Shown here: positions 26,400-34,628 of the stretch, piece after piece
How the letters are laid out: every line of letters begins with the position of its first letter
Numbering within the stretch: the stretch's first letter is position 1
Assembly: GCF_900890425.1 (NCBI RefSeq)
Contig: NZ_CAAHFG010000004.1
Span: forward strand, 850,330 to 914,329
From: Pontiella desulfatans
GTDB taxonomy: Bacteria > Verrucomicrobiota > Kiritimatiellia > Kiritimatiellales > Pontiellaceae
Reading direction: 5' to 3'
DNA: 64,000 nt
Notes under the pieces: model-generated
What the model was told of the DNA's origin: nothing
The model's database searches: none
What the model saw: only the letters and a program-made list of their open reading frames with translations
Translations under genes and position numbers: made by a program

Positions 26400-27104
26400 T
26401 TAGGCCCCTCTCAACAAAATCTCTTCGGCGCGGCCGGCCATGCGGTTCTTCAATTCGTGGAGGCGGGCGGCGGTGGTGCGGGGGAGGGCGCGGAATTGCT
26501 TGCCGGGCAGCTCGTCGCGCGGGATGAAGGCCTGGAGGGCGAAGCGCTTGGCTCCGTCGATGATGCTGGCTACTTCGTCCATCAGTTCGTCGGTGTGGTG
26601 GGAGTCGATGACGGTGGTGCGGAACTCGTAGTCGTTGGCTTGGGCTTTGATGAGGTCAATGGACTGTTGGATGACGGAGGTGTTGGAATGGCCGACGAGG
26701 TCGGGGTAGCCTGAAAAGCCGGTCTTGACGTCCATGGCGACATAATCGACGAGCGGCAGGCATTCGGCGAGGCGTTCCGGGTTGGAGCCGTTGGTGTCGA
26801 GCTTGACGGCGAATCCAAATTTGTTTTTGAAGAAACGGATGAGTTCGGCGAGGTCGGGGGCCATGGTGGGTTCGCCTCCGGTGATGACGACTCCGTTAAC
26901 CCAGTCCTTCTTGAACTTGGCGCAGGCGGACTCCAGGCGTTCCCACGATAACCCGGCCTGTTTCTTGCCCATCAGGGCGGCGTTGTGGCAGAAGCCGCAC
27001 GTGAAGTTGCAGCCGCTGGTGAAGAACACGGCCGCAAAATGCTTCGGGTAGTCCACCATCGAGGGTTTTTCGAGGTGAGCGTATATGGATGAGCTGGCGC
27101 TCAT
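26400..27104 (-). CDS. nrdG: Anaerobic ribonucleotide reductase activase (radical SAM)
   Basis: About 234 residues with the radical-SAM cluster motif CNFTCGFC, the glycine-rich SAM motif TGGEPTM and KLDTNGS. It builds the glycyl radical on NrdD using a 4Fe-4S cluster and S-adenosylmethionine. It is the last gene of the nrdD-redoxin-nrdG cassette. Two candidate ATGs (27110, 27104) differ by two residues. Confidence 0.92.
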   Translation of the reverse strand: MSASSSIYAHLEKPSMVDYPKHFAAVFFTSGCNFTCGFCHNAALMGKKQAGLSWERLESACAKFKKDWVNGVVITGGEPTMAPDLAELIRFFKNKFGFAVKLDTNGSNPERLAECLPLVDYVAMDVKTGFSGYPDLVGHSNTSVIQQSIDLIKAQANDYEFRTTVIDSHHTDELMDEVASIIDGAKRFALQAFIPRDELPGKQFRALPRTTAARLHELKNRMAGRAEEILLRGA

Positions 27105-27108
27105 GATC

Positions 27109-27221
27109 AATTCGAAATCCTAATTTTTAAATACGAAACAAATCCCGATCCCCAATTTGAAATTTCGAAACTTCCCCTATTTGAATCTGTTTCGGGTTTC
27201 GTGTTCGGGATTTAGGAATTG
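27109..27221. repeat. Imperfect inverted repeat, AT-rich
   Basis: AATTCGAAATCCTAA with TACGAAAC on the left is answered by GTTTCG and GGGATTTAGGAATT on the right. It fills the gap between nrdG and the terminator of the redoxin gene. Confidence 0.5.
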
Positions 27222-27224
27222 CTC

Positions 27225-27279
27225 TTCAAAAAGTGGCCCGCCGGGCGCGGAGGGAGGAGGTACGCGCGCCCGGCGGGCC
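27225..27279 (-). terminator. Strong GC-rich terminator after the redoxin gene
   Basis: 27235-27249 is exactly complementary to 27265-27279 (15 bp, almost all G-C). On the minus strand the stem is followed by ACTTTTTGAAG. It lies 16 bases after the redoxin stop, so nrdG may need its own promoter or depend on read-through. Confidence 0.8.
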
Positions 27280-27294
27280 GGGTGATGAAAAGCA

Positions 27295-27690
27295 CTAGCC
27301 CTGGGCTTCGGCCAGGATGGTCTGGATCATCTTAGGCGAGATGATCCCCTTGCCGACGTCGGAATAGTCGGTCTGCAATCCAACATACTGGTACAGTTTT
27401 GCTTTCTTGCAGACGGAATCCTTTGCGCCGGGTTGCTGGGTGGCGAGCGGGACAAACTCGCCGGCCTCCGCGTCCCACTCGGTAACGAGCATTGCGGGGA
27501 TGCGCGACGGATTGATGCACTCGGCTTCTGAGAAGGCCAAGAGGCCGTCGAGGGTTTCCACATCGCAGTAGAGCTTCTCGAAGGCGGCGTAGTCTTCCTT
27601 GGCCAGCAGTTTGTCGAGGCGCTGGTTGAGGGTGTGGCATTTGTCGCAACCCTCTTTGCCGAATACTCGGATTTGATATTTGGCTCCCAT
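27295..27690 (-). CDS. Glutaredoxin/thioredoxin-like protein in the nrd cassette
   Basis: 131 residues. An N-terminal strand (YQIRVFGKEG) leads to C15-D-K-C18, a redox-type CxxC at the position used by glutaredoxins and NrdH. A cis-proline-like SRIPAML segment lies in the middle, and further cysteines are at CKKAK. It sits between nrdD and nrdG, so it is probably the dedicated electron donor for the class III reductase, as proposed for the redoxin-dependent NrdD subtype. That role is inference. GGAG lies upstream of the ATG. Confidence 0.7.
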   Translation of the reverse strand: MGAKYQIRVFGKEGCDKCHTLNQRLDKLLAKEDYAAFEKLYCDVETLDGLLAFSEAECINPSRIPAMLVTEWDAEAGEFVPLATQQPGAKDSVCKKAKLYQYVGLQTDYSDVGKGIISPKMIQTILAEAQG

Positions 27691-27702
27691 GATTAATCTC
27701 CT

Positions 27703-27807
27703 AATGAAGAATTAAGATTTCAGAATGGAAAATTGCGGAACTCAAGCGGCGTTGGCCTTTTTCTATATCGAGCTGTCGCAGACCATTCATTCTTAATTCT
27801 TAAATCT
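27703..27807. repeat. Inverted repeat between nrdD and the redoxin gene
   Basis: AATGAAGAATTAAGATTT (27703) is answered by an imperfect complement, TCATTCTTAATTCTTAAATC (27787), around a ~65-base centre. Confidence 0.5.
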
Positions 27808-27818
27808 ACATTCTTAAT

Positions 27819-30524
27819 TTATTTGGCGGTTACGAGTTGCTGATCTGTTTCGTTGGCCTCAACAATGTTGTAGCGGCCGGCGTGGCGGGCGAGCAGCTCG
27901 CCGTAGCGTTTGGACTTGTTCCAGTTCTGCACCTTGCTGAAATAGCCGACCACGCGGGTTTCGCCGACGACGTCGGTTGATCCGCATTCGGGGCAGGCTT
28001 CCAGCAGGCCGCGCGTCTGGTGCTGGCAGTTGTCGCAGAAGGTGAACTCCGGCGAGACGCAAACCTGCGCGGACTGGGTGCGGTAGAACACCTCGGTCAT
28101 GAGGTGCGCGATGGAATCGGCATCCGGACGCTCTTCGCCAATGAAGCAGTGGGTGATGGCGCCGGATTCAATCATCGAATGGTACTTGGATTGCTCGATG
28201 ATGCGGTCGACCAGCGAAACATCGGCTTCGGCGGCGAGGTGGATCGAGTTGGTGTAGTATTCGGCGTCGGCCGGGCCCTTGACGACTTCGCGGGATTCGT
28301 CCGGGAAGTAGATCATGTCGGACTTGGCGAGGCGGCGGGCGGCGGATTCGGCGGGGGATTCCTCGAGGGTGATCTTGAGGTTGTACTTGGCGGCCATCTT
28401 CTTGGCTTTCCGGTACATGTGCGCCACGATCCGGAGGCCGAAGCGCTGGGCTTCCTTGCTGTCGTGCAGCTCCTGGCCGATGAGGAACTTGACGGCATCG
28501 TTCACGCCGATCAGGCCGAGGATGTAGGTGCAGTTTTCAAGGTCGACATACGGCTTGCCGTCGTTGGCCACCTTGCCGATCTGCCAGAGCGGGTGCCCGG
28601 GGCCGCTGAGCATCTCGGCGGCCTTGGCTTTCTTCTGCAGGTGGGCATCGACCGCGAGCTCCATGGTGCGGTCGATCTCTTCGTAGAAGTTCTTCACGAT
28701 GTCGCCTCCCTTGCGCGCGGCGCGGTAGGAGGCCTGCGGAATGTTGATCGTCACGTTCTGGAATCCGCAGAAGCGCATGCTTTCGGGGTGTTTCAGCATG
28801 CGGTTGTCGTCGATGGTGGTGCGCAGGCGGCAGCAGGCGGAGAGGGTGACTTCGTCGCGGTCGAAGATGAAGTAGGTGGAACCGTTCTTCGATGCGAGCT
28901 CGCAGGCTTCCTGGAAGATCTTGAACTGGGCGGGATCTTCGTAGGTTTCGTCGGAGACGTGGAAATCGCACTTCGGGAATTCGAAGATGCGGCCGTGGGC
29001 ATCGCCCTCGCCGAAGACCTTGAGCAGGGCGCTGCAGAAGTTTTGGGCTTCCTCGGTGTAGTCGCCGTAGGTCACGATGGCTTCCCCGTTTTCCGAGAGC
29101 ATGGCGCTAACGTCGGGATCGTAGATGATGCCTTCCTTGTCGTCGGCGAGTTCGCGCAGGACGAGGCGTTGGCCGAGCTCCGGATCGGTGTAGCACAGAT
29201 CCATCAGCTTGTTGCCGTTGGCATCGGTTTCGTTGCGCAATTCCTCGACCAGTTCCACGATGGAGCCGTCTTTCAGGCGCATTTGGTAGTGGCCGCCGGG
29301 GCCGATGGCCGGAACGGTTTTGAGGTAGGACGGAACCCCCGAGTGGATGTTGAAGTCGAGGAACAGGGTTTGGCCGCCGCGCGAGAAGGCGTTTTGCGAG
29401 CCGTTGAAGATGAGCTCCTGCGCAACCTGCTTGAGTTCCTTGGCATCCATTCCAACAAGGAACGGGGCGTAGAGGATGTTGATGTAGGCAATGCCGAGCG
29501 CGCCGGCATAGTTGGCCTGCATCGAGGCCAGGAAGGTGTTGAGGTGGCCGGTCAGCACGGAGGCGGAACGGGCCGGACTCGACGAGGTGTTGAGGTTGAT
29601 CAGCCCGTTGAGACCGTATTTCTTGACATATTCGATCGAGTGCGACGAGCAGTAGACGCGGGTGGGGTAGCCGAGGTCGTGCACGTGCACGGCGCCGGTG
29701 TCGTGCGCACGTTTGACTTCGGGGCTGAAGATGGTGTCGAGCGCCCATTGCTTGAGCACGAGCTCGGCGATGCCGAGGTTCACGGCCTCGGGGTTGTTGT
29801 TCACGATGTTCGAGTTTTCGGTCGATTTGGTGAACATCAGGTTTTCAAGGTAATCCTTGGAAACGCGGTAGAGGGAGAGGTCGCGCAGCTGCTGCGAGTG
29901 GCCGCGTTCGATCAGCTCGTTGTTGACCAGTTCGCGGATGAGGGTGGTTCCGATGATGGTCATGTCGCCGCCGATAATTCGGTTTTCAACGGACTTGGCC
30001 ACATTGATGGCCAGCTCGACGGAAAGGTCGGTCTTGTCGAGGATCTGCTTGACGATGCGCTTGCGGTCCCACGGGAGGTTGACGTTGCTGGAGGAGGATT
30101 CGACGAGGAGCAGGGAGGCGTCGGTGACGTCCACGTCGGAATCGGCGTCGCCGCGGACGCGGATGTTGCGGCGGGCGATTTCGCGTTGCTTGCGGTAGCG
30201 CTTGTAGGTGGCCACCACGAGGGTTTCGCCCTGTTCGGCGAGGGCGATTTCGACCAGGTCCTGGACGTCTTCGATTTTGGGGATGCGTTTGCCGTTGTCC
30301 TCGGTGTGGACATAGAACTCGCTCATCGGGTTGTTGAGCTGCTGCAGCACTTGGTCGGTGATTTTCGAGGCCAGGCCTTCGTTCTTCGCAAGTTGGTGTT
30401 TGCGTGCGACATCTTCGACCGCGCGGTCGATAGCCAGCTCAATTTTCTGCCAGCTGAATGGTACAACGAGTCCAGAACGCTTCTGGAAGCCATCGAATGC
30501 AGCGTTGGGTCTTTCTCCCGACAT
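27819..30524 (-). CDS. nrdD: Anaerobic (class III) ribonucleoside-triphosphate reductase
   Basis: 901 residues, longer than E. coli NrdD (~712) because two ATP-cone-like regions precede the catalytic barrel: ~12-110 (VVPFSWQKIELAIDRAV) and ~125-215 (PWDRKRIVKQILDKTDL). Active-site cysteines appear in LSACCRLR. The C-terminus carries zinc-site pairs CDNC and CPEC and the glycyl radical loop RVVGYF near residue 860. It reduces ribonucleotides to deoxyribonucleotides without oxygen. Two ATP cones suggest elaborate allosteric control. AGGGGGT precedes the ATG, and two NrdR-like boxes lie upstream. Confidence 0.95.
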   Translation of the reverse strand: MSGERPNAAFDGFQKRSGLVVPFSWQKIELAIDRAVEDVARKHQLAKNEGLASKITDQVLQQLNNPMSEFYVHTEDNGKRIPKIEDVQDLVEIALAEQGETLVVATYKRYRKQREIARRNIRVRGDADSDVDVTDASLLLVESSSSNVNLPWDRKRIVKQILDKTDLSVELAINVAKSVENRIIGGDMTIIGTTLIRELVNNELIERGHSQQLRDLSLYRVSKDYLENLMFTKSTENSNIVNNNPEAVNLGIAELVLKQWALDTIFSPEVKRAHDTGAVHVHDLGYPTRVYCSSHSIEYVKKYGLNGLINLNTSSSPARSASVLTGHLNTFLASMQANYAGALGIAYINILYAPFLVGMDAKELKQVAQELIFNGSQNAFSRGGQTLFLDFNIHSGVPSYLKTVPAIGPGGHYQMRLKDGSIVELVEELRNETDANGNKLMDLCYTDPELGQRLVLRELADDKEGIIYDPDVSAMLSENGEAIVTYGDYTEEAQNFCSALLKVFGEGDAHGRIFEFPKCDFHVSDETYEDPAQFKIFQEACELASKNGSTYFIFDRDEVTLSACCRLRTTIDDNRMLKHPESMRFCGFQNVTINIPQASYRAARKGGDIVKNFYEEIDRTMELAVDAHLQKKAKAAEMLSGPGHPLWQIGKVANDGKPYVDLENCTYILGLIGVNDAVKFLIGQELHDSKEAQRFGLRIVAHMYRKAKKMAAKYNLKITLEESPAESAARRLAKSDMIYFPDESREVVKGPADAEYYTNSIHLAAEADVSLVDRIIEQSKYHSMIESGAITHCFIGEERPDADSIAHLMTEVFYRTQSAQVCVSPEFTFCDNCQHQTRGLLEACPECGSTDVVGETRVVGYFSKVQNWNKSKRYGELLARHAGRYNIVEANETDQQLVTAK

Positions 30525-30595
30525 TTCTACCCCCTGATAATTAATGGTTTATGGTCTTAAAACGGCATCCTCCCCGTTTTGCGGATTATTAAGCT

Positions 30596-30643
30596 ATCCA
30601 ATGTAATGTGCTAGTGTCAAGGGTTGGGCACAACATCTTGTGG
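30596..30643 (-). promoter_or_regulatory. Tandem NrdR-type boxes upstream of nrdD
   Basis: 30628-30643 (GCACAACATCTTGTGG) matches 13 of 16 positions of the NrdR consensus ACACWATATMTTGTGT; 30596-30611 (ATCCAATGTAATGTGC) matches 11. They start exactly 32 bases apart, the three-helix-turn spacing known for NrdR pairs. On the minus strand a TTGACA (30620-30615) sits between them, so binding should block the nrdD promoter. Confidence 0.7.
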
Positions 30644-30783
30644 TTTTTGTTAGAAAGGCGTATTTTTATTAGGAAATTAGCGGATGATGGACCGGCTCTT
30701 GAAAATCGGGGAGGATGTGGCTTTGAAAATGCTCACTTAGAAAGCATAGTTCCCGCGTTTGGAAATACCGAGGAGGATGGACA

Positions 30784-31371
30784 ATGCCTGAATGGTTGAG
30801 TTTGATTGATGTGGCCTTTGTGGCGGTCGCCGTGTTTTTTGCATGGAGCGGTTTCCAGAAGGGTTTTGCGGCACAGGTGGCCCATATCCTGAGCTTCCTG
30901 ATCATGGGCGGATTCCTGTTTTTTGCGTATCCGACGATTTTCAGCTACTACCGGCGGCTGTTCCGGAGCGTTGAGGAAACCTATCTCATGTGGCTGATCC
31001 TCGCCGGCATGGCGGTCCTGGCCATTTTTGCGTTCGTCGTGTTCAGCAGGGTGTTGGCCAAGATGCTCAAGGCGCAGAGTTCCGAAATCGCCGACGGCGT
31101 CTATGGTTTTTTCCTCGGCCTCGTGCGCGGCCTGCTCACGGCACTGGTCGTCCTGATCCTGCTGGTGATGGTCGATACCACCGGAAGGGTTTCCGGACGG
31201 ATTGGTGTAAAGTCGTTCATTGGCCAGTTTGTTTGCCAAACCCTGGTGCCCCGGATCCAGCCCCGCCTGGCACCCGTCCTTGAAGAAAACATCCAACTGA
31301 TCAAAAAGAAGCTCCTGGAACAGGAAGAGGCCGGGCAACTGGAAGAGGAACAACAACATAATGTCCGCTAA
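30784..31371 (+). CDS. cvpA: CvpA family membrane protein
   Basis: 195 residues with four helices, the second preceded by WSGFQKGFAAQVAHILSFL, the CvpA-type glycine helix. The C-terminal ~45 residues are a charged amphipathic tail. CvpA proteins are linked to envelope homeostasis and colicin V production; the molecular role is unsettled. It overlaps rsmB by 11 bases. GAGGATGGACA precedes the ATG. Confidence 0.82.
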   Translation: MPEWLSLIDVAFVAVAVFFAWSGFQKGFAAQVAHILSFLIMGGFLFFAYPTIFSYYRRLFRSVEETYLMWLILAGMAVLAIFAFVVFSRVLAKMLKAQSSEIADGVYGFFLGLVRGLLTALVVLILLVMVDTTGRVSGRIGVKSFIGQFVCQTLVPRIQPRLAPVLEENIQLIKKKLLEQEEAGQLEEEQQHNVR

Positions 31372-32632
31372 AAGAAACAGCCGGCTCGTCGCCGCCGAAA
31401 TCATCTGCCAATGGATGGAGGACCAAAGCTTCCCCGACCGGAAGCTGGCCACCCTTCAACACGACCACGCCTTCGTTCTCGAGGTCGTCAATGGCGTCGT
31501 CCGGAACCAAAACATCCTGCGCTGGATCGAGCGGAAGTGGGTCGACCGCCCGCCCCGCCTATTCTTCAAGGCCGTCCTGCAGGTCGGGCTATACCAGCTC
31601 CTCTTCATGGACAATGTCGAGCAATACGCCGCCATCTCGGAAACCGTCAACGCCGCCAAGGACCATCCCGGCGGAACCGGCGCCTCGAAAATGATCAACG
31701 CCGTCCTGCGCCGCGCCCAGCGCGAAAAGGAACAGGTGCTGGCCGAACTCGAAAAGCAGCCTGCCCACATCCGCCTCTCCCACCCCGAATTCCTGATGGA
31801 GCGGTGGACGCAGCAATACGGCGAGGCCGATACCCTCGAGCTGGCCAAATGGAACAACGAGCCCCCGGCCACCATCCTGCGCATCGAGCAGGCCGCCGTC
31901 GATGCCGCCGAATTCATCGACAAGTTGCGCGAGGCCGACATTGAGCCGCTGATGCATCCCTATTCCGATAAGGAGATCTTCCTCATCCTGCCGCGCGGCG
32001 TCGCCGTCCGCAAGGTGCCCGGTTACGATGAAGGCTGGTTCACCGTCCAGGATCCCGCCACCTCCGTCTCCGTCGATCTGCTCGCGCCGCGCCCCGGCGA
32101 AGCCGTGCTCGACGCCTGCGCCGCCCCCGGCGGCAAGACCGCCATGATGGCCGGCCGCATGAAAGGGAAGGGCGAGCTGGTTGCCATGGATATGCACGAC
32201 GACCGAATCGACGTGCTCAAGGAAAACCAAAAGCGCCTCAACCTCGACTGGATCGAAATCGTCAAGGGCGATGCGCGGCATCCGGAAACCACGCTGGGTG
32301 AAAGACAGTTCGACGCCATCCTGCTCGATGTGCCCTGCACCAACACCGGAGTCCTCAAGCGCCGCGCCGACGCCCGCTGGCGCATCGACGAAGAGCGCAT
32401 CGGCACCATCACCAAACTCCAACACGAAATCCTCGACGCCTGCGCGCGAATGTTGAAAGAAAAGGGGCGAATCGTCTACAGCACCTGCAGCCTCGAAGCC
32501 GAGGAAAACGAAAACCTCGTGGCCCGCTGGGTGCGCGACCACCCCGACTTCCGCCTCGTCAAAACCGGCAAGGCCTTCCCGCCCGACTCCGGCACCGACG
32601 GCGCCTTCGCGGCGCTGCTGCGGAAAAAGTAG
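31361..32632 (+). CDS. rsmB: 16S rRNA m5C967 methyltransferase (RsmB-like)
   Basis: 423 residues. An N-terminal NusB-like helical domain (~1-140) is followed by the SAM-dependent methyltransferase: DACAAPGGKTAMMA for SAM, DVPCTNTGVLKRR with one catalytic-region cysteine, and STCSLEAEEN with the second. The architecture is that of RsmB rather than RsmF. It modifies helix 31 of 16S rRNA. Overlap with cvpA indicates co-transcription. Confidence 0.9.
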   Translation: MSAKRNSRLVAAEIICQWMEDQSFPDRKLATLQHDHAFVLEVVNGVVRNQNILRWIERKWVDRPPRLFFKAVLQVGLYQLLFMDNVEQYAAISETVNAAKDHPGGTGASKMINAVLRRAQREKEQVLAELEKQPAHIRLSHPEFLMERWTQQYGEADTLELAKWNNEPPATILRIEQAAVDAAEFIDKLREADIEPLMHPYSDKEIFLILPRGVAVRKVPGYDEGWFTVQDPATSVSVDLLAPRPGEAVLDACAAPGGKTAMMAGRMKGKGELVAMDMHDDRIDVLKENQKRLNLDWIEIVKGDARHPETTLGERQFDAILLDVPCTNTGVLKRRADARWRIDEERIGTITKLQHEILDACARMLKEKGRIVYSTCSLEAEENENLVARWVRDHPDFRLVKTGKAFPPDSGTDGAFAALLRKK

Positions 32633-33454
32633 CAACCACGAAATGCCAATTATAGATGCGGCGGCTAAATGTCGGGATTTATTTGCCACAAGAGAGCGCA
32701 AAGATAACAAGGAATTCTCAATGGTTCTGAGTTCTATGCGCTCTCTCGTGGCCAAACCTTTCCTGCTGAGAATTCACAATATTTAATCGACGGAGCAATA
32801 GCTAGCGGCGGAGCCGCCCTGGAGTACGGAGACGGCGTCTCCGTTTTCCCGCCTATGGTTGCGGCGTACAGGCAGAGCGGCATCGCCGATGCCGCAGTCC
32901 AAGGCGCTTGCTATGCTGCGCGCAGGTTTGTTTACCCATTCGAGAAACAGCGGCCAGGTGTTGTGTCGGGGGCGGTTTCGTATCGCCGGCATCTTGCCGA
33001 CCTTGCTGGCACGCGGGGCTGCCGGGACGGCTGCTCGAACTTTTCCTGCAACGATCGAGAAGTAGAGGAATAAAATTCAGCCTTCTGCAGGAGCTGAAAA
33101 ACACAATAATGATTTAGGCAGACCGACCCTTTTAACGACCCTTTTAATTTTTGACCGGATAACCAGATGGACAGGATCGATGGGCGGTTCCAACGGAGCG
33201 GGGACAGGAATCTTCCCGCTCCCGCACCAACCATTCTCCGCAAGGAAATGGCAACGCCCGCTGACGCACCACTTGCTGTACCGAAGGCGTCCCGCCTGCC
33301 CCGCCGAACGGGCAACCACCGCGCGCCCCCAAAACCGTTCGTGATCTTTTGCATCAAACCCTGGGATTCTCTCCCTTTTTCCAACGCCATTCGGAGCCTC
33401 TTGGGTGACCCTTAGTTCATCAAACACAAAGATCAAAGGACCCCTTAGCCCGAC
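32633..33454. repeat. Repeat-rich intergenic region
   Basis: No convincing gene is seen over ~820 bases. It holds a ~139-bp repeat (32651-32789), short hairpins such as ACGGAGAC-GGC-GTCTCCGT (~32826) and GCGGCATC-GCC-GATGCCGC (~32878), an 18-mer shared with 39950 (33028-33045), and a doubled CCCTTTTAA motif near 33130. It reads as a graveyard of interspersed elements leading into a broken mobA. Confidence 0.6.
32651..32789. repeat. ~140-bp dispersed repeat, copy 1
   Basis: The segment recurs in inverted orientation at 55080-55233. Shared blocks include TATAGATGCGGCGGC at the left end, TTTGCCACAAGAGAGCGCAA in the middle and CAATATTTAATCG at the right end. Each copy has an internal imperfect dyad (GCCACAAGAGAGCGC with GCGCTCTCTCGTGGC). 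Confidence 0.85.
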
Positions 33455-33768
33455 CCCTTAGCCGAACTCAACTTTGCCACCACCTGCGATGTACCCGATG
33501 TCCACCTCCCGTTTGTGCGCCTCATGCTGGGCGAAGCCCGCAACCACGATGCCGTCGTGCTGATGCAGGACGGGAAAAAGCAACCGCTGTTCGCGGTCTA
33601 CCGCAAGTCGCTCGTGCCCCAGATCGAGGAGCTCAGCGGCAAGGCAAGCGCGCGGTCTTTGCCCTAGCCGACCGCATCGACGTCCTCTACCTCGAAAGCA
33701 AAGGCAACTGGTACCATAACCTCAACACCCACGACGACGTTGAGCGCTACCGGAAAAATCAAACATAG
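33455..33768 (+). pseudogene. Decayed mobA (molybdenum cofactor guanylyltransferase) remnant
   Basis: Translation from about 33455 gives the C-terminal half of a MobA-type nucleotidyltransferase: ATTCDVPDVHLPFVRLML (metal-binding Asp region) and QPLFAVYRKSLVPQIEEL. That frame stops at ~33667. A frameshift near 33645 restores the expected end, VFALADRIDVLYLE and NLNTHDDVERY, to a stop at 33768. The N-terminal GTP-binding half is absent. It lies 54 bases upstream of the molybdenum hydroxylase operon. Active MobA would make the guanine dinucleotide cofactor. Confidence 0.7.
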
Positions 33769-33821
33769 GTATTGATGATCCGATTTTGGCTGTTTAGTAT
33801 ACTGGCTGGTTAAACGTTTTT

Positions 33822-34628
33822 ATGAGTGACATCTATCCAGCATTGCTGCAAGAGCTTCGCAACGGGACTCCGTTTGTGGTGGCGACCGTCATTGGAACGA
33901 AGGGCTCCACCCCCCGCGAAAAAGGGGCGAAGATGCTGGTTCGGTCCGACGGCTCGATCAGCGGCACCATCGGCGGCGGAAAATTTGAATCGTTGGTGGT
34001 GGAAGCCGCAGCTCAAACGCTCGCCACCGGGGAGTTGGAAACCAGAACCTTTCCTTTGCACGAACACGACAACGAGTCCTTTGGAGCAATCTGCGGAGGA
34101 GAGGTCACCGTCTTACTGGAGCCCCATGCCATGAAACAGCGACTCTTGATTTCCGGGGCAGGCCACTGCGGCCAGGCGCTGGCGGAACTGGCCTTGAACT
34201 GCGGCTGGCCCGTCACCGTTTTTGACGACCGGGAGGAACTCTTCGATACGTCCTTCTATCGGGACGAACGTCTCCACCTTTGCACGGAAGCCAACGCCCT
34301 GGACCGGTTCGCGTTTCAACGTGGGGATTGCATGGTGCTGGTCAGCAAAGGGCATCCCGAAGACCGGGCCGCACTGCGTTCCATTCTCAACCGCAATCCG
34401 GCTCCGAGGCTCGCGTATCTCGGCATGATTGGCAGCGAACGCAAGGTTTCGATGGTGCTTAGCAGCCTGGAAGAGGAGGGCTTTTCCAAAAGCGAGCTGG
34501 AAAAGGTCTACGCCCCCATCGGGCTCGATATTGGCTCGGAATCGCCGGCGGAAATCGCGGTGTCGATCATGGCGGAAATCCTGCAGGTCACCCGGGGCGC
34601 GCGCGGAGGGCACATGCGGTTGAAATGA
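33822..34628 (+). CDS. XdhC/PaoD-like molybdenum cofactor insertion protein
   Basis: 268 residues. The N-terminal XdhC domain (VIGTKGSTPREKGAKMLV, then GTIGGGKFE) and the C-terminal Rossmann domain (LLISGAGHCGQALAELA) are both present. Members bind, sulfurate and deliver the molybdenum cofactor to hydroxylases. It heads the operon and its stop overlaps the nucleotidyltransferase gene by four bases, so it is presumably the dedicated chaperone of the downstream enzyme. Confidence 0.9.
   Translation: MSDIYPALLQELRNGTPFVVATVIGTKGSTPREKGAKMLVRSDGSISGTIGGGKFESLVVEAAAQTLATGELETRTFPLHEHDNESFGAICGGEVTVLLEPHAMKQRLLISGAGHCGQALAELALNCGWPVTVFDDREELFDTSFYRDERLHLCTEANALDRFAFQRGDCMVLVSKGHPEDRAALRSILNRNPAPRLAYLGMIGSERKVSMVLSSLEEEGFSKSELEKVYAPIGLDIGSESPAEIAVSIMAEILQVTRGARGGHMRLK

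Noticed and set aside
27235-27279. GC-rich hairpin as a tRNA or small structured RNA
   Set aside because: A simple 15-bp stem followed by a T-run on the minus strand fits a terminator; no cloverleaf is possible.
28020-30560. An 846-codon open frame on the plus strand opposite nrdD
   Set aside because: It is fully antisense to a clear nrdD and has the Val/Gly/Asp/Glu-rich composition of a GC-rich shadow frame.
33077-33436. Short open frames in the repeat-rich gap, including a 119-codon minus-strand frame
   Set aside because: No motif, no ribosome-binding site, and overlap with repeat-like sequence.
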